Shown: positions 42,106 through 54,928 of the stretch, piece by piece
Position numbering within the stretch: the first letter of the stretch is position 1
How the letters are laid out: each line of letters opens with the position of its first letter
DNA from: Lentibacillus jeotgali
GTDB taxonomy: Bacteria; Bacillota; Bacilli; Bacillales; Amphibacillaceae
Length of the DNA stretch: 64,000 nucleotides
Assembly (NCBI RefSeq): GCF_000224785.1
Contig: NZ_AGAV01000022.1
Coordinates: 17,353 to 81,352 of the forward strand
Direction of reading: 5' to 3'
Position numbers and translations under genes: made by a program
The notes under the pieces: model-generated
What the model was told of the DNA's origin: nothing
Databases searched by the model: none
Seen by the model: the letters and a program-made list of their open reading frames with translations, nothing else

Positions 42106-43368
42106 ATGGGGAAAGAAAAGGTTGTTTTGGCATATTCCGGAGGGCTTGATACTTCTGTTGCAGTTAAATGGCTGCAGGACAAATATAATTATGATGTCAT
42201 TGCAGCTGCAATAGATGTTGGAGAAGGAAAAGATCTCGATTTTGTCAAACAGAAGGCACTTGATGTCGGCGCCGTGAAGTCGTATGTGATCGACGCCAAA
42301 TCACTGTTTGCTAATGAGTATGTGCTCCCGGCATTGCAGGCCAATTTGTTATATGAAGGAAAATATCCACTTATTTCAGCACTTTCCAGACCGCTGATTG
42401 CAAAACTTCTTGTTGACATAGCTGAAAAGGAGGGCGCCACAGCTGTTGCTCATGGATGTACCGGAAAGGGTAACGATCAGGTGCGGTTTGATGTCGCCTT
42501 TGCCGGACTAGACCCGAACCTCGACGTTGTCGCACCGGTGCGTGAGTGGTCAATGTCGAGAGAAGAAGAGATTGCATTCGCACAAGAGCACAATATTCCG
42601 GTGCCTGTTGGCGTAGATAGTCCGTATAGTATCGATGAAAATTTATGGGGACGGAGCAACGAATGCGGTATTCTGGAAGATCCTTGGGCTGAGCCGCCCA
42701 AAGATGCGTACGATCTGACGGCTGACCCAATCGAAGCACCGGATGAGCCTGACGTAATCGAGGTGGCGTTTGAACAGGGTAAACCGGTCTCTCTGAATGG
42801 CCAAAAGCTTGAGCTACATGAACTGATCATGTCGTTGAATGAAATAGCAGGCAAACACGGTGTCGGACGGATCGATCATGTGGAAAACCGTCTGGTCGGC
42901 ATTAAATCAAGAGAAATTTATGAAGCGCCGGCAGCATCTGTGTTGCTAACAGCGCATAAGGAACTGGAATCACTGACATTGACCCGGGAAACATCCCGCT
43001 TCAAACCGAATGTCGAGGAAAAATTCGCTCAATCAGTATATGACGGTCTGTGGTATTCACCATTAACAGATGCACTTAAAGCATTCGTAAAAGAAACCCA
43101 GAAGTATGTATCCGGTACTGTCAAAATGAAGCTGTACAAAGGACACGTCCATACGCTTGGCCGTAAGTCAGAACAGTCCCTTTACGACTTTAATCTGGCA
43201 ACCTATAATGCTGATGACGCATTCGATCATGAGGCAGCCAATGGATTCATTAAACTGTGGGGACTCCCGACAAAAGTTCATTCTTCCATTAATGCATCGC
43301 ATAAGGTGGACAATTCACCGGCAGATATCAAAATCGACAGTGCTGAAAAGGAAACACAGAACCAATGA
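42106..43368 (+). CDS. argG: Argininosuccinate synthase
   Basis: A 420-residue enzyme joining citrulline and aspartate with ATP cleavage. The N-terminal PP-loop motif [16 protein letters not shown] and [13 protein letters not shown] are diagnostic, as is [26 protein letters not shown] precedes the ATG. Its stop overlaps the start of argH by 4 bases. It lies 259 bases after argF, with a structured repeat in between and no clear separate promoter, so the four arginine genes may be one transcript. Confidence 0.95.
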   Translation: MGKEKVVLAYSGGLDTSVAVKWLQDKYNYDVIAAAIDVGEGKDLDFVKQKALDVGAVKSYVIDAKSLFANEYVLPALQANLLYEGKYPLISALSRPLIAKLLVDIAEKEGATAVAHGCTGKGNDQVRFDVAFAGLDPNLDVVAPVREWSMSREEEIAFAQEHNIPVPVGVDSPYSIDENLWGRSNECGILEDPWAEPPKDAYDLTADPIEAPDEPDVIEVAFEQGKPVSLNGQKLELHELIMSLNEIAGKHGVGRIDHVENRLVGIKSREIYEAPAASVLLTAHKELESLTLTRETSRFKPNVEEKFAQSVYDGLWYSPLTDALKAFVKETQKYVSGTVKMKLYKGHVHTLGRKSEQSLYDFNLATYNADDAFDHEAANGFIKLWGLPTKVHSSINASHKVDNSPADIKIDSAEKETQNQ

Positions 43369-44768
43369 AACTATGGGGTGGACGATTTACAAAACCAACC
43401 AATCAGCTAGTGGATGAATACGCATCGTCCATTCATTTTGATAAAAAACTGGCAAAACATGATATCACGGGAAGTCTTGCGCATGTCAGGATGCTCAAGA
43501 AATGCGGCATCGTACCGGATAGTGATGCCGATAAGATAGTTGAAGGGCTCCAAACGGTTGCCGCTAAAATTGAAAAGGGCGAAGCGGAATTAAGTGAAGA
43601 ACATGAAGATATCCACATGAACGTTGAGAAGCTGCTGATTGATGAAGTCGGCCCGGTTGGTGGTAAGCTGCACACGGGAAGAAGCCGGAATGATCAGGTG
43701 GCACTCGATATGCGCCTGTACTTGCGCGAAGTTGTTCTGGAGCTGATTCAATTGCTCACAGATGTTCAAAAGTCAGTGCATAAGCAGGCTGAAGCCAATC
43801 TGGACACAATCCTGCCCGGGTATACACATTTACAGCGAGCGCAGCCTGTTCTGTTTGCCCATCATATGCTGGCATATCTGTTCATGTTTCAACGCGATGT
43901 GGAGCGGCTCACCGATAGTTTGAAACGGATCAATAAAATGCCGCTTGGTGCGGGTGCGCTCGCAGGAACAACCTTTCCCATCGACCGAGAATATGTTGCC
44001 GAAGAACTTCAGTTTGACGGTATATGCGAAAACAGCCTGGATGCTGTCAGCGACCGTGATTTCGTGGTCGAATTTTTATCAGATGCCTCCATTATCGCGA
44101 TGCATTTGTCGCGGTTGTGTGAAGAAATGGTGCAATGGTCAAGTGCCGAATTTAACTTTATCGAACTCGATGACGCCTTCTGTACGGGGAGCAGCATGAT
44201 GCCCCAAAAGAAAAACCCAGATGTGGCAGAGCTTGTACGCGGCAAAACCGGCCGGGTTTACGGCAACCTGACCGGAATGCTTACAACATTAAAAGGGCTG
44301 CCGCTTGCTTATAACAAAGACATGCAGGAAGATAAAGAAGGCATGTTTGATACAGCAGAGACATTGCGGGGAGCTCTTGCGCTGTTTGCACCAATGATAG
44401 AAACGATGCATGTTAAGAAAACCGAGATGTATGAAGCTGTCAGACAGGACTATTCCAATGCCACTGATCTGGCGGACTATCTGACCGATAAGGGAATGAC
44501 GTTCAGGGAATCCCATGAGGCCGTTGGAAATATTGTGCTGCATTGCCTCAATCAGAAAAAGTACTTGCTAGATCTTTCGCTGGATGAATTTCGTTCGTTT
44601 TCTAACGTGATTGAAGAGGATATTTTCGAAGCCCTCAGTCCAGAAGCTGTCGTGAATGCCCGGCAGGCCCCAGGCGGGACGGCAAAGCAAAGCGTGAAAG
44701 AGCAGCTTGAAAATGCAGCAGGACTGCTGAAGAAAAATGATGCGTGGTGCGAGGAGAATTCAATATAA
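43365..44768 (+). CDS. argH: Argininosuccinate lyase
   Basis: A 467-residue fumarase/aspartase superfamily lyase yielding arginine and fumarate. KLWGGRF begins the protein; [19 protein letters not shown] and [20 protein letters not shown] (the superfamily signature with the catalytic Ser) are intact. The ATG overlaps the argG stop (ATGA), so translation is coupled. A clear terminator follows, closing the arginine block. Confidence 0.95.
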   Translation: MKLWGGRFTKPTNQLVDEYASSIHFDKKLAKHDITGSLAHVRMLKKCGIVPDSDADKIVEGLQTVAAKIEKGEAELSEEHEDIHMNVEKLLIDEVGPVGGKLHTGRSRNDQVALDMRLYLREVVLELIQLLTDVQKSVHKQAEANLDTILPGYTHLQRAQPVLFAHHMLAYLFMFQRDVERLTDSLKRINKMPLGAGALAGTTFPIDREYVAEELQFDGICENSLDAVSDRDFVVEFLSDASIIAMHLSRLCEEMVQWSSAEFNFIELDDAFCTGSSMMPQKKNPDVAELVRGKTGRVYGNLTGMLTTLKGLPLAYNKDMQEDKEGMFDTAETLRGALALFAPMIETMHVKKTEMYEAVRQDYSNATDLADYLTDKGMTFRESHEAVGNIVLHCLNQKKYLLDLSLDEFRSFSNVIEEDIFEALSPEAVVNARQAPGGTAKQSVKEQLENAAGLLKKNDAWCEENSI

Positions 44769-44772
44769 TAAG

Positions 44773-44804
44773 CAAAATGCCCGGTAAAAGATCGGGCATT
44801 TTTG
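44773..44804 (+). terminator. Terminator of the arginine operon
   Basis: AAAATGCCCGG and TCGGGCATTTTT arms. Confidence 0.85.
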
Positions 44805-44938
44805 CGTGTTCTTCATACTTTAGATGATGTAGGCACGTGTATTATAATGGAGAATATGAAAGCTGGTGCTGATGGAATAGTAATCCCTAACTAGATAGTG
44901 TCCTGAGAGTTGATATTACTTTTGAAATGATTTAAAAT

Positions 44939-44944
44939 TATAAT
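44939..44944 (+). promoter_or_regulatory. -10 box candidate of the suf operon
   Basis: TATAAT, 76 bases before sufC. No -35 hexamer at proper spacing was found (TTGATA at 44910 is 23 bases away). Confidence 0.3.
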
Positions 44945-45019
44945 GAGAATAGATTGAGAATGGATAGTAACATATTCATTTCCAACAATAGCATAATAAC
45001 AGTAACTGGAGGTATCGAT

Positions 45020-45805
45020 ATGGCAGGCTCAACACTAGAGATTAAAAATCTTCATGTTGAAATTGAAGGTAACGAGATATTAAAGGGTGTCAACCTTACG
45101 ATAAAGGGTGGCGAATTCCATGCGGTAATGGGACCAAACGGAACAGGTAAATCAACATTGGCCTCTGCAATCATGGGCCACCCGCATTATGAAATCACTG
45201 AAGGCAGTGTTCTGCTGGATGGTGAAGAAGTACTGGATATGGAAGTGGATGAACGTGCAAAAGCCGGTCTCTTCCTTGGTATGCAGTATCCGAGCGAAAT
45301 CAGTGGCGTGACAACATCCGACTTCCTGCGCTCTTCCATTAATGCACGCCGTGAAGAAGGTGATGAAATTTCACTGATGAAGTTCATCAAAGAAATGGAT
45401 GAAGTTCTGGATTATCTGGAAATCGACAAAAACATGGCCCAGCGTTATTTGAACGAAGGATTCTCTGGCGGTGAGAAGAAGCGTAATGAGATTCTGCAAT
45501 TGATGCTGCTGAAACCGGAGATTGCCATTCTGGATGAGATCGACTCCGGACTTGACATTGACGCGTTAAAAGTTGTTTCAAAAGGGATCAATAAATTACG
45601 TGATGATCAATTTGGCTGCCTGATTATTACACACTATCAGCGCCTGCTTAACTACATTACACCGGACAAAGTGCACGTCATGATGCAAGGTCGTGTTGTG
45701 AAATCCGGCGGACCTGAACTGGCCGAGCGCCTGGAAGAAGAAGGTTATGACTGGATTAAACAAGAGCTTGGTATTGAAGACGAAAACGTCGAGCAAGAAG
45801 TCTAA
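45020..45805 (+). CDS. sufC: Fe-S cluster assembly ATPase SufC
   Basis: A 261-residue soluble ABC ATPase: Walker A GPNGTGKST, signature FSGGEKKRNEILQL, Walker B AILDEIDSGLDIDAL, switch His in IITHYQ. SufC drives conformational change of the SufBCD scaffold on which Fe-S clusters are built. The ATG at 45020 has CTGGAGGTATCGAT upstream; the longer frame from 44954 has no ribosome binding site. First gene of sufCDSUB, the essential Fe-S system of Firmicutes. Confidence 0.96.
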   Translation: MAGSTLEIKNLHVEIEGNEILKGVNLTIKGGEFHAVMGPNGTGKSTLASAIMGHPHYEITEGSVLLDGEEVLDMEVDERAKAGLFLGMQYPSEISGVTTSDFLRSSINARREEGDEISLMKFIKEMDEVLDYLEIDKNMAQRYLNEGFSGGEKKRNEILQLMLLKPEIAILDEIDSGLDIDALKVVSKGINKLRDDQFGCLIITHYQRLLNYITPDKVHVMMQGRVVKSGGPELAERLEEEGYDWIKQELGIEDENVEQEV

Positions 45806-45822
45806 AAGCGAGGAGGGGTAAT

Positions 45823-48774
<2,952 letters not shown>

Positions 48775-48828
48775 TAGGCAGACATTTGGGACAAATGATA
48801 GAAAGAACACTTTAAAGGAGGTATATTC

Positions 48829-50226
48829 ATGGCAAAACAAATGCCAGAACTCGATGGGTACAAATATGGCTTTCATGATAAAGACGTATCGGTTTTTCGT
48901 TCCGGAAAAGGGTTGACACGTGAAATAGTTGAAGAAATTTCAAAAATGAAAGAAGAACCACAGTGGATGCTCGACTATCGTCTTAAAGCACTGGAGCAAT
49001 TCTATAAAAAACCAATGCCACAGTGGGGCGGCGATCTGTCAGAGCTTAACTTTGACGAAATTGTCTATTATGTAAAACCATCAGAAAGAACTGAAAAAAC
49101 GTGGGATGAAGTTCCCGATGAGATCAAGCAGACTTTTGATAAACTAGGTATCCCGGAAGCCGAACAAAAATACTTGGCGGGTGTATCTGCACAGTATGAA
49201 TCAGAAGTTGTTTATCACAATCTGAAAGAAGATCTTGAAGAGTTGGGTATTATTTTCAAGGATACCGACACGGCTCTTAAGGAGAACGAAGAGCTATTCA
49301 AGAAATATTTCGGCAAGGTTATTCCGCCATCCGATAACAAGTTTGCCGCATTGAACTCAGCTGTATGGTCCGGCGGGTCATTCATCTATGTCCCTAAAGG
49401 TGTCGAGGCAAAAACACCACTTCAGGCATATTTCCGGATTAACTCGGAAAACATGGGACAGTTTGAGCGTACCCTGATTATCGCGGATGAAGGGTCTTCC
49501 GTACACTATGTGGAAGGCTGTACAGCTCCGGTCTATACAACCAACTCACTGCACAGTGCAGTTGTTGAGATTTTCGTTCATAAAGATGCATACTGTCGTT
49601 ATACAACTATCCAAAACTGGGCCAATAATGTGTATAACTTGGTTACCAAGCGTGCAACAGCTGGCGCTAATGCGACGATGGAATGGATTGACGGCAACAT
49701 CGGTTCGAAATTGACAATGAAATACCCATCTGTCCTGTTAAGAGGCGAGGGTGCACGCGGTAACACGTTATCCATTGCGATTGCAGGCCGTGGTCAGCAT
49801 CAGGATGCAGGTGCGAAAATGCATCACTTAGCACCAAATACGTCATCCAGTATCGTTTCCAAATCAATTTCCAAGCAGGGCGGTAAAGTCACCTATCGCG
49901 GGATCGTTGATTTTGGACGTAAAGCTACTGGTGCCCGTTCGAACATTGAATGTGATACGTTAATCATGGATAATGAATCGACATCCGATACGATTCCATA
50001 TAACGAAATCAACAATGACAATATTTCATTGGAGCACGAAGCCAAGGTTTCCAAAGTTTCAGAGGAGCAGCTCTTCTACCTAATGAGCAGGGGTCTTGGT
50101 GAAGAGGAAGCAACGGAAATGATTGTCATGGGCTTCATCGAGCCATTCACGAAAGAACTTCCAATGGAATACGCAGTTGAAATGAACCGCCTGATTAAGA
50201 TGGAAATGGAAGGTTCTATTGGTTAA
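48829..50226 (+). CDS. sufB: Fe-S cluster assembly protein SufB
   Basis: A 465-residue SufB scaffold. [19 protein letters not shown] at the start, [49 protein letters not shown] and the C-terminal [22 protein letters not shown] with the cluster-site Glu/His residues are all present. Last gene of the operon. AAAGGAGGT precedes the ATG. Confidence 0.96.
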   Translation: MAKQMPELDGYKYGFHDKDVSVFRSGKGLTREIVEEISKMKEEPQWMLDYRLKALEQFYKKPMPQWGGDLSELNFDEIVYYVKPSERTEKTWDEVPDEIKQTFDKLGIPEAEQKYLAGVSAQYESEVVYHNLKEDLEELGIIFKDTDTALKENEELFKKYFGKVIPPSDNKFAALNSAVWSGGSFIYVPKGVEAKTPLQAYFRINSENMGQFERTLIIADEGSSVHYVEGCTAPVYTTNSLHSAVVEIFVHKDAYCRYTTIQNWANNVYNLVTKRATAGANATMEWIDGNIGSKLTMKYPSVLLRGEGARGNTLSIAIAGRGQHQDAGAKMHHLAPNTSSSIVSKSISKQGGKVTYRGIVDFGRKATGARSNIECDTLIMDNESTSDTIPYNEINNDNISLEHEAKVSKVSEEQLFYLMSRGLGEEEATEMIVMGFIEPFTKELPMEYAVEMNRLIKMEMEGSIG

Positions 50227-50232
50227 TACTTT

Positions 50233-50272
50233 AAAAACCCAGTCATATCAATGGATATGACTGGGTTTTTTT
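50233..50272 (+). terminator. Terminator of the suf operon
   Basis: AAAAACCCAGTCATATC and its complement form a 17-base stem with a 4-base loop, then seven T. Confidence 0.92.
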
Positions 50273-50478
50273 ACAGAAATATTATTTCATGCCTAAATTG
50301 TGCCTAATCCAGATAAATGTTAATTCGATTTTAGAAAAACAACGTGATGATACATGGCAGTCATAGCAATGGGTGGTTATTTTGTTGATTTGAAATAAAG
50401 TTTGGTAATTCATAAAAAAGCGAAACATTTCATTTATGGTAAGAAAAATATGTTCTGTTAGACTAGCCTGATTTTTGT
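50273..50478. other. Intergenic stretch between suf and the toxin locus
   Basis: No gene supported. A minus-strand frame at 50282-50509 has no ribosome binding site or recognisable features and runs through the toxin promoter. Confidence 0.5.
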
Positions 50479-50484
50479 TATAAT
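50474..50484 (+). promoter_or_regulatory. Extended -10 promoter of the toxin gene
   Basis: TTGTTATAAT: TGN before TATAAT (50479-50484). TGTTAG at 50456-50461 is a weak -35 with 17-base spacing. Confidence 0.55.
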
Positions 50485-50554
50485 AGGATTTGTACAATAA
50501 GGCTTTCATGGGTGGTGGCTCACGCCCCTTTATATGTTTTTGAGAAAGGGAGTG

Positions 50555-50683
50555 ATGCTGACGACGGTATTCGAAACACTGATCTTGATGATTTCCTTCG
50601 GAACATTAATCATAGCTATACTGTCAAACCAAAAAAATAACCACCCTGTAAGCCTGACAAGCGTAGGGTGGTCCTTTTTTTGA
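50555..50683 (+). CDS. Holin-like type I toxin, 42 residues
   Basis: ATG at 50555 preceded by AAAGGGAG. The peptide begins MLTTVFETLILMISFGTLII, a single membrane helix in the pattern of the Hol_Tox/TxpA-BsrG family of small membrane toxins, and is followed by a polar tail. The coding end overlaps a bidirectional terminator stem, and a convergent antisense RNA is predicted from 50773 to 50640. This family kills by disturbing the membrane when the antitoxin RNA is lost. GTG at 50552 is an alternative start. Confidence 0.82.
   Translation: MLTTVFETLILMISFGTLIIAILSNQKNNHPVSLTSVGWSFF
50639..50680. terminator. Bidirectional terminator shared by toxin and antitoxin
   Basis: CCACCCT (50641-50647) and AGGGTGG (50665-50671) with T tracts on both strands; inner GTAAGCCTGACAAGCGT. 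Confidence 0.8.
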
Positions 50684-50773
50684 CCCACGTGAGTCGCCCC
50701 CTTGAAGGGCTGTTGTGCATGACCTTTAGTGTATCAGCACTAACGGTCACTTTTATTTTATGTGATATGTCCT
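50640..50773 (-). ncRNA. Predicted antitoxin RNA, convergent to the toxin
   Basis: On the minus strand TATAAT (50785-50780) with TTTTCA 17 bases upstream gives a start about 50773. The RNA would overlap the toxin 3' end and finish at the shared terminator. It also carries the complement of GTGAGTCGCCCCCTT (50689-50703), which resembles GGCTCACGCCCCTT (50517-50530) in the toxin leader, allowing a second pairing at the leader as in other type I systems with dispersed repeats. Confidence 0.6.
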
Positions 50774-50785
50774 ATTTTTATTATA

Positions 50786-51303
50786 CCCGAAGTACGCTGA
50801 AATGAAAACTGTAAAATGATACAAGTTTTCTGCATATCATAGAGAATGAAAAAACTCGGCAGGACTTACACTCGCTGAAGTTTAAAATTGCGTTGTATAT
50901 TTTTCATCTATTTTTTGCTCGATTACCTTCAATGCTACTTTATCATTGAGCAATCCTTTTTGTTTTGGTTAACAAGTTCCTCAATGCTGGTCTGTGCTCG
51001 CATAGTTTTTTCACATCCCTTATCATACTATTTCAAATTATATTATAGTACAAAAACTTCCTTGCTAAAACGATTAATTATAACAAATATGTGAAAATTC
51101 ATCTTTTAAGTTGTGCATATATGATAACGTTTGATTGAACTACTATGTCAGCATACCATTCTTTTGAATTAAAAGTGTTTTCTTGTTGTAGATTCTTTCA
51201 AGACTTTATGGTATTTTATGTTAAACTAATTGTAAGAATTATGAAGCAATGAACTTAAACAAACATGTAGTTCTGTTGAAGAATGTGTTAACTTTATTCC
51301 ATT
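50786..51303. other. AT-rich intergenic stretch
   Basis: No gene supported. Short frames at 50888-51094 (plus) and 51226-51648 (minus) lack ribosome binding sites and the latter is antisense to the next gene. Confidence 0.5.
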
Positions 51304-51383
51304 AATACGAACGGGCGCACTTCCGGAATAATGAACAGCGCCTAATTTGCTATTGTCAGGCCTGATAGTCGAATAAATAGATC
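51304..51383 (+). repeat. Hairpin repeat family B, copy 2
   Basis: ACGAACGGGCGCACTTCC, GGAATAA, GCGCC (51338-51342), then ATTTGCTATTGTCAGGCC and GAATAAA. GGGCGC to GCGCC spans 30 bases, the fixed core length of the family. Confidence 0.75.
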
Positions 51384-51415
51384 GAATAGAAATTACATTT
51401 GAAAGAGGGTTGTTA

Positions 51416-51631
51416 ATGGATCTAATAGAAGTTCTGAACTTAATAATCATTGCAGTAATTGTTATGGCAATATTCACCACATTTTTGCTTGTTTTTGCCT
51501 TAAGGTTCGCTAAGTCATCAAATAAGCGAACTAATGAATTGATGGCAATGCGAAAAGAAAACTTGGAAATACAAAAAGAGATTTTAAGCGAAATTAAGGA
51601 GTTAAGGAGAACTTCGCGGATTAACCCCTGA
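51416..51631 (+). CDS. Small membrane protein with coiled coil, 71 residues
   Basis: AGAGGG stands 6 bases before the ATG at 51416. Residues 5-30 form one membrane helix (VLNLIIIAVIVMAIFTTFLLVFAL); residues 35-65 are a charged helix (NKRTNELMAMRKENLEIQKEILSEIKELRR). The family is unknown to me. The stop codon (51629) coincides with the left end of the IS3 element, so the last residues may have been replaced by the insertion. Confidence 0.65.
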   Translation: MDLIEVLNLIIIAVIVMAIFTTFLLVFALRFAKSSNKRTNELMAMRKENLEIQKEILSEIKELRRTSRINP

Positions 51632-51844
51632 ATTTTGGACAAATACACTCTTAAACTAGCTCAGACTTAAAATTCTTCTATTTTCATAGATTAGCTCCTT
51701 CTTTTGTCCCTTTCAAGATGATAGCCAATGCTTCCATTCCACCAAGGATAAAGGCTTTGCCCTTCGCTTACGCTCAGCCCTTGATTCCATTCCAGAATTG
51801 GCTGATTTCAGGGCAGGGACAAAACGAAGAAAAATGGAAGGGGG

Positions 51845-52800
51845 TTAAACCCGAATGTCTTTGATGCCAGTCTCACCACTTTTTTGCAGCTCATAAAATT
51901 CCTTTGGCGTCAGGTCCAGAATACTTGAATGAATGCGTCGATTGTTATAAAAATCCATAAAGTCAATAATGGCCTTGTATGCTTCCCCATATGTTTCAAA
52001 CTCACTTCCTGAGAGGCAGTCATCTTCCAGTATACGGTGAAATGACTCGATATGGGCATTTATATTTGGTGTCTTTGGCGGAATCCTTTCGTGTTCCATT
52101 TCATAGGCGACACAGGATTTCTCAAATGTATTCGAAATAAACTGTGGACCGTTATCCGTTCGGATCACAGGCTTTTCCTGGTTTCAAATTGTTGCCTTTT
52201 TAACAGTGCCCTGTTCAGAATGTGCACGATATTTTCAGCTGTGCATTCAAGTCCAACATGGTAGGCCATAATGGACCTGTCGTAGATATCGATAAGCGAA
52301 CAGATGAAGAAAAATCGGTCTTCTCCCGAATATAACCGTATTTGATATCGGCCTCCCAGAGCTGATTGGATGCCGTCACAACCCGATTTCATGCCAATTT
52401 CCTTGGATATTTGATCCGTTTTCTTTTCTGTGGGCGTAGAATATCCAGCTCTTTACATAGGCGATACACCTTCTTTTTATTGATTTCAACCTTATAAATA
52501 CGCCGGAGCATTTTGGTCAGTTTACGATAGCCGAAATTACTATATTCACCAGCTATAAGCTCTAGTAAAAACTCTTTTATTTGTTCATCAGGAACTTTTT
52601 TCCTGTTCTGATCGGTGGAGTATCCTGGTGCTGGACGTCCCTCACTTACTTTTTTCTCTTCCACCCGGTAAGATTTGCGATGATAATAGGTGGAATGAGG
52701 TATATCAAGTATTTTCAATACTAATGTAATGGTATAACCCTTTCGTATCCATTTATCAGCTACTTCAATTTTTTCAGTAAGTGAGGGTTTTTCTTTTTTA
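51845..52800 (-). pseudogene. IS3 transposase orfB, disrupted
   Basis: Three frames together make one DDE integrase-type transposase: HTH_21-like part 52718-52389 (FGYRKLTKMLRRIYKVEINKKKVYRLCKELD), middle part 52392-52165 (FFICSLIDIYDRSIMAYHVG) and C-terminal part 52168-51845 (VIRTDNGPQFIS, NINAHIESFHRILE). A TGA at 52391-52389 interrupts ...YPRKLA|NR, and two frameshifts follow, near 52330 and 52175. The catalytic motifs EAD, TDNG and IESFH can all still be read, so the decay is recent. Confidence 0.82.
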
Positions 52801-53071
52801 TAAGATCCTTTAAAACGGCAATCTCAAGGTCTTTTTCACCCAAAAGCTGCTTTAATTGGTCATTTTCGTTGGAAAGCTGTTTCGTATCAAGATCAGGTGC
52901 TGATGAAACATCGACATCACCCAATTTACCGTCTTTATACTCACGAACCCAACGCCCAACCATATTGGCATTTAATTCATAACGGCGTGCAACCACGGAT
53001 GGCTTTCCTGTTTCCATGGCTTCTTTGACAGCCTGTACTTTAAATTCTTTTGAGTATCTTGTTTGTTTCAT
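52760..53071 (-). CDS. IS3 transposase orfA (helix-turn-helix)
   Basis: A 103-residue HTH_Tnp_1-type protein: KQTRYSKEFKVQAVKEAMETGKPSVVARRYELNANMVGRWVREYKDGK, then a leucine-zipper region LSNENDQLKQLLGEKDLEIAVLKDLIKKK. AAGGAGG precedes the ATG at 53071. Near the end lies AAAAAAG (52799-52793), a slippery heptamer placed for the -1 frameshift that normally joins orfA to orfB. Confidence 0.85.
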   Translation of the reverse strand: MKQTRYSKEFKVQAVKEAMETGKPSVVARRYELNANMVGRWVREYKDGKLGDVDVSSAPDLDTKQLSNENDQLKQLLGEKDLEIAVLKDLIKKKNPHLLKKLK

Positions 53072-53167
53072 AAAGCTTCCTCCTTGGTACATAAGCAGTA
53101 TAGTAAATCACACTCTTATTGTCCAAGTTCATTAAGGGGCTTATGAGAGAGAGTCTCTTCTACTCGA

Positions 53168-54928
53168 CTAGTTAAATAATAAAATTAAAAGCATATACGA
53201 ATGATTACTGAGTTCTTGCCGTACTGGGTTATTTTTTTGTATAACAAAAAGAGGCTGGGACATAACTGTCAAAAATGACTTAAAAAAGGTTCCAATCATC
53301 AATTTTTGATGGTTGGAACCTTTTTGATTTGAATGATTGTTATCATCTAAGGTAGGATTTGTCTTCTCGGCGGTGTACTTTCTCAAGTTTACCGCCATGA
53401 ATGCAAATCCTAATTCATTTTCCACGTTGTCTTGTCCCCTTACAGACATACGTGTGAAACGCAAATTAGCCTTCAGAAATCCGAAGACTGGTTCCACATC
53501 GATTTTACGTTGTCCGTAAATTTCGCCAGTTTCTTCTTCCGAAAGCTTCCGCCTCGTATAAGCTTTTTGATTTTCCCACTTCTCATTATAATAAATTTTC
53601 CGGTTATTGCCTTCTTTTGCTTTGGTACATTGAGATCGTAACGGACAACCGGAACAGTCTTCGCACTCATAAACTTTAAATGTTCGTGTATAACCATATC
53701 GGTCTGTTCGATTGGATATATAACGGAATGTCAGTTTTTGACCATTCGGACAGATAAACGTATCATTTTCCTCATTATATTCCCAATTAGCGGAATGGAA
53801 AGGGTTATTTCTGTATTTCTTTTTCTTTTCTTTTCGATATTGGTTATAGGTGATCAGGGGCGTGCGTTCCCTGTTCTCGAGGACGTCTTCGTAATTTTGT
53901 TCACTGCCATAGCCTGCGTCAGCCACGATATACTTAGGCAGCTCAAAGTAACCTTCCTCAATGTGATCCAGGAAAGGAACGAAAGTACGTGTATCTGTCG
54001 GGTTTGGGAATACATCATAAGCGAGCGCATATTGACCTTCTGTCGCAAGCTGCACATTATAACCTGCTTTCAGTTGGCCATTCCTCATATGGTCATCTTT
54101 CATGCGCATAAACGTGGCATCATGATCCGTTTTTGAATAACTGTTGCGTTCTCCAAAGATTTCCATGTCCTGTTGGTATTTCTGTTTGCGCACGACAAAG
54201 TCCCTGAACCGTTTGCGGTATTGTTTCGGCGCTTTACGTTCGGAACGAAGCTGTTTCCGTTCGCTTCCTTTTTCACGTGCTTCAATCTCTTTGTCATACG
54301 CTTCGACTTTCTCATCCAGTTTCTCGGCTATTTGCCTGAGTTCATCAGTGGATAATTCGTCCTCGCTTTCCCGTTCGATCTCCGGGATAATTTCGTTTGC
54401 CAGCAATTCATCATACATTTGATTGGACTTCTCCACCAATTTGGCGCTGTATTTCTCTATTGCTTTCCGCCAAACAAATGTGTATTTATTGGCATTCGCT
54501 TCAATCTTAGTCCCGTCGATAAAAATCGCTTCTTCATCAATCTGTTTTTCCTGTACAAGCTGGCAGCGGAATTGGACGAAGCACTGACGCAGTATCTCTT
54601 TAACCTCTGGATGCACACGAAATCGATTGATGGTGCGATACGTTGGTTCATATCCCTGAGCCAGCCACATCATACGGACACTGTCATGTAGTAATCCTTC
54701 GATCTTTCTGCCGGAGAAAACAGATTGCGTGTAAGCACATAAAATAATCTTCATCATCATGCGCGGATGATAAGCTGGACAGCCTGTGTCACGCCGGAAA
54801 CCTGTGAAGGCATCATTCGGGATAGTTTCCACGACTTCATTGACGGCATAGGCAATATCATTTTCCTCTATTTTTATTTCTAAATCTAAAGGCAAAACCA
54901 CTTGATTCATGTTATAATGTTTAAACAT
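53168..54928 (-). CDS. IS1182 family transposase
   Basis: A 586-residue DDE transposase: N-terminal DUF772 (YHPRMMMKIILCAYTQSVFSGRKIEGLLHDSVRMMWLAQG), catalytic Asp in EAIFIDGTKIEANANKYTF, second Asp in KYIVADAGYGSEQNYE, and C-terminal EETGEIYGQRKIDVEPVFGFLKANLRFTRMSVRG (catalytic Glu). The conserved Cys cluster CEDCSGCPLRSQC is intact. The frame does not stop inside the element: it crosses the terminal inverted repeat (reading VMSQPL) and ends 83 bases outside, so the last about 28 residues come from flanking DNA. Confidence 0.92.
   Translation of the reverse strand: MFKHYNMNQVVLPLDLEIKIEENDIAYAVNEVVETIPNDAFTGFRRDTGCPAYHPRMMMKIILCAYTQSVFSGRKIEGLLHDSVRMMWLAQGYEPTYRTINRFRVHPEVKEILRQCFVQFRCQLVQEKQIDEEAIFIDGTKIEANANKYTFVWRKAIEKYSAKLVEKSNQMYDELLANEIIPEIERESEDELSTDELRQIAEKLDEKVEAYDKEIEAREKGSERKQLRSERKAPKQYRKRFRDFVVRKQKYQQDMEIFGERNSYSKTDHDATFMRMKDDHMRNGQLKAGYNVQLATEGQYALAYDVFPNPTDTRTFVPFLDHIEEGYFELPKYIVADAGYGSEQNYEDVLENRERTPLITYNQYRKEKKKKYRNNPFHSANWEYNEENDTFICPNGQKLTFRYISNRTDRYGYTRTFKVYECEDCSGCPLRSQCTKAKEGNNRKIYYNEKWENQKAYTRRKLSEEETGEIYGQRKIDVEPVFGFLKANLRFTRMSVRGQDNVENELGFAFMAVNLRKYTAEKTNPTLDDNNHSNQKGSNHQKLMIGTFFKSFLTVMSQPLFVIQKNNPVRQELSNHSYMLLILLFN

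Larger units (their letters stand above)
51625..53139 (-). mobile_element. Decayed IS3 family insertion sequence
   Basis: Terminal inverted repeats of about 25-30 bases: left begins CCCCTGAATTTTGGACAA, right ends TTGTCCAAGTTCATTAAGGGG; both share TTGGACAA. Inside are orfA (intact) and orfB (broken) on the minus strand. Element length about 1.5 kb, usual for IS3. The exact ends are uncertain by a few bases and no target duplication is evident. Confidence 0.75.

Noticed and set aside
51226..51648. Minus-strand frame of 140 codons
   Set aside because: Antisense to the 71-residue membrane protein gene and to a family B repeat; no ribosome binding site.
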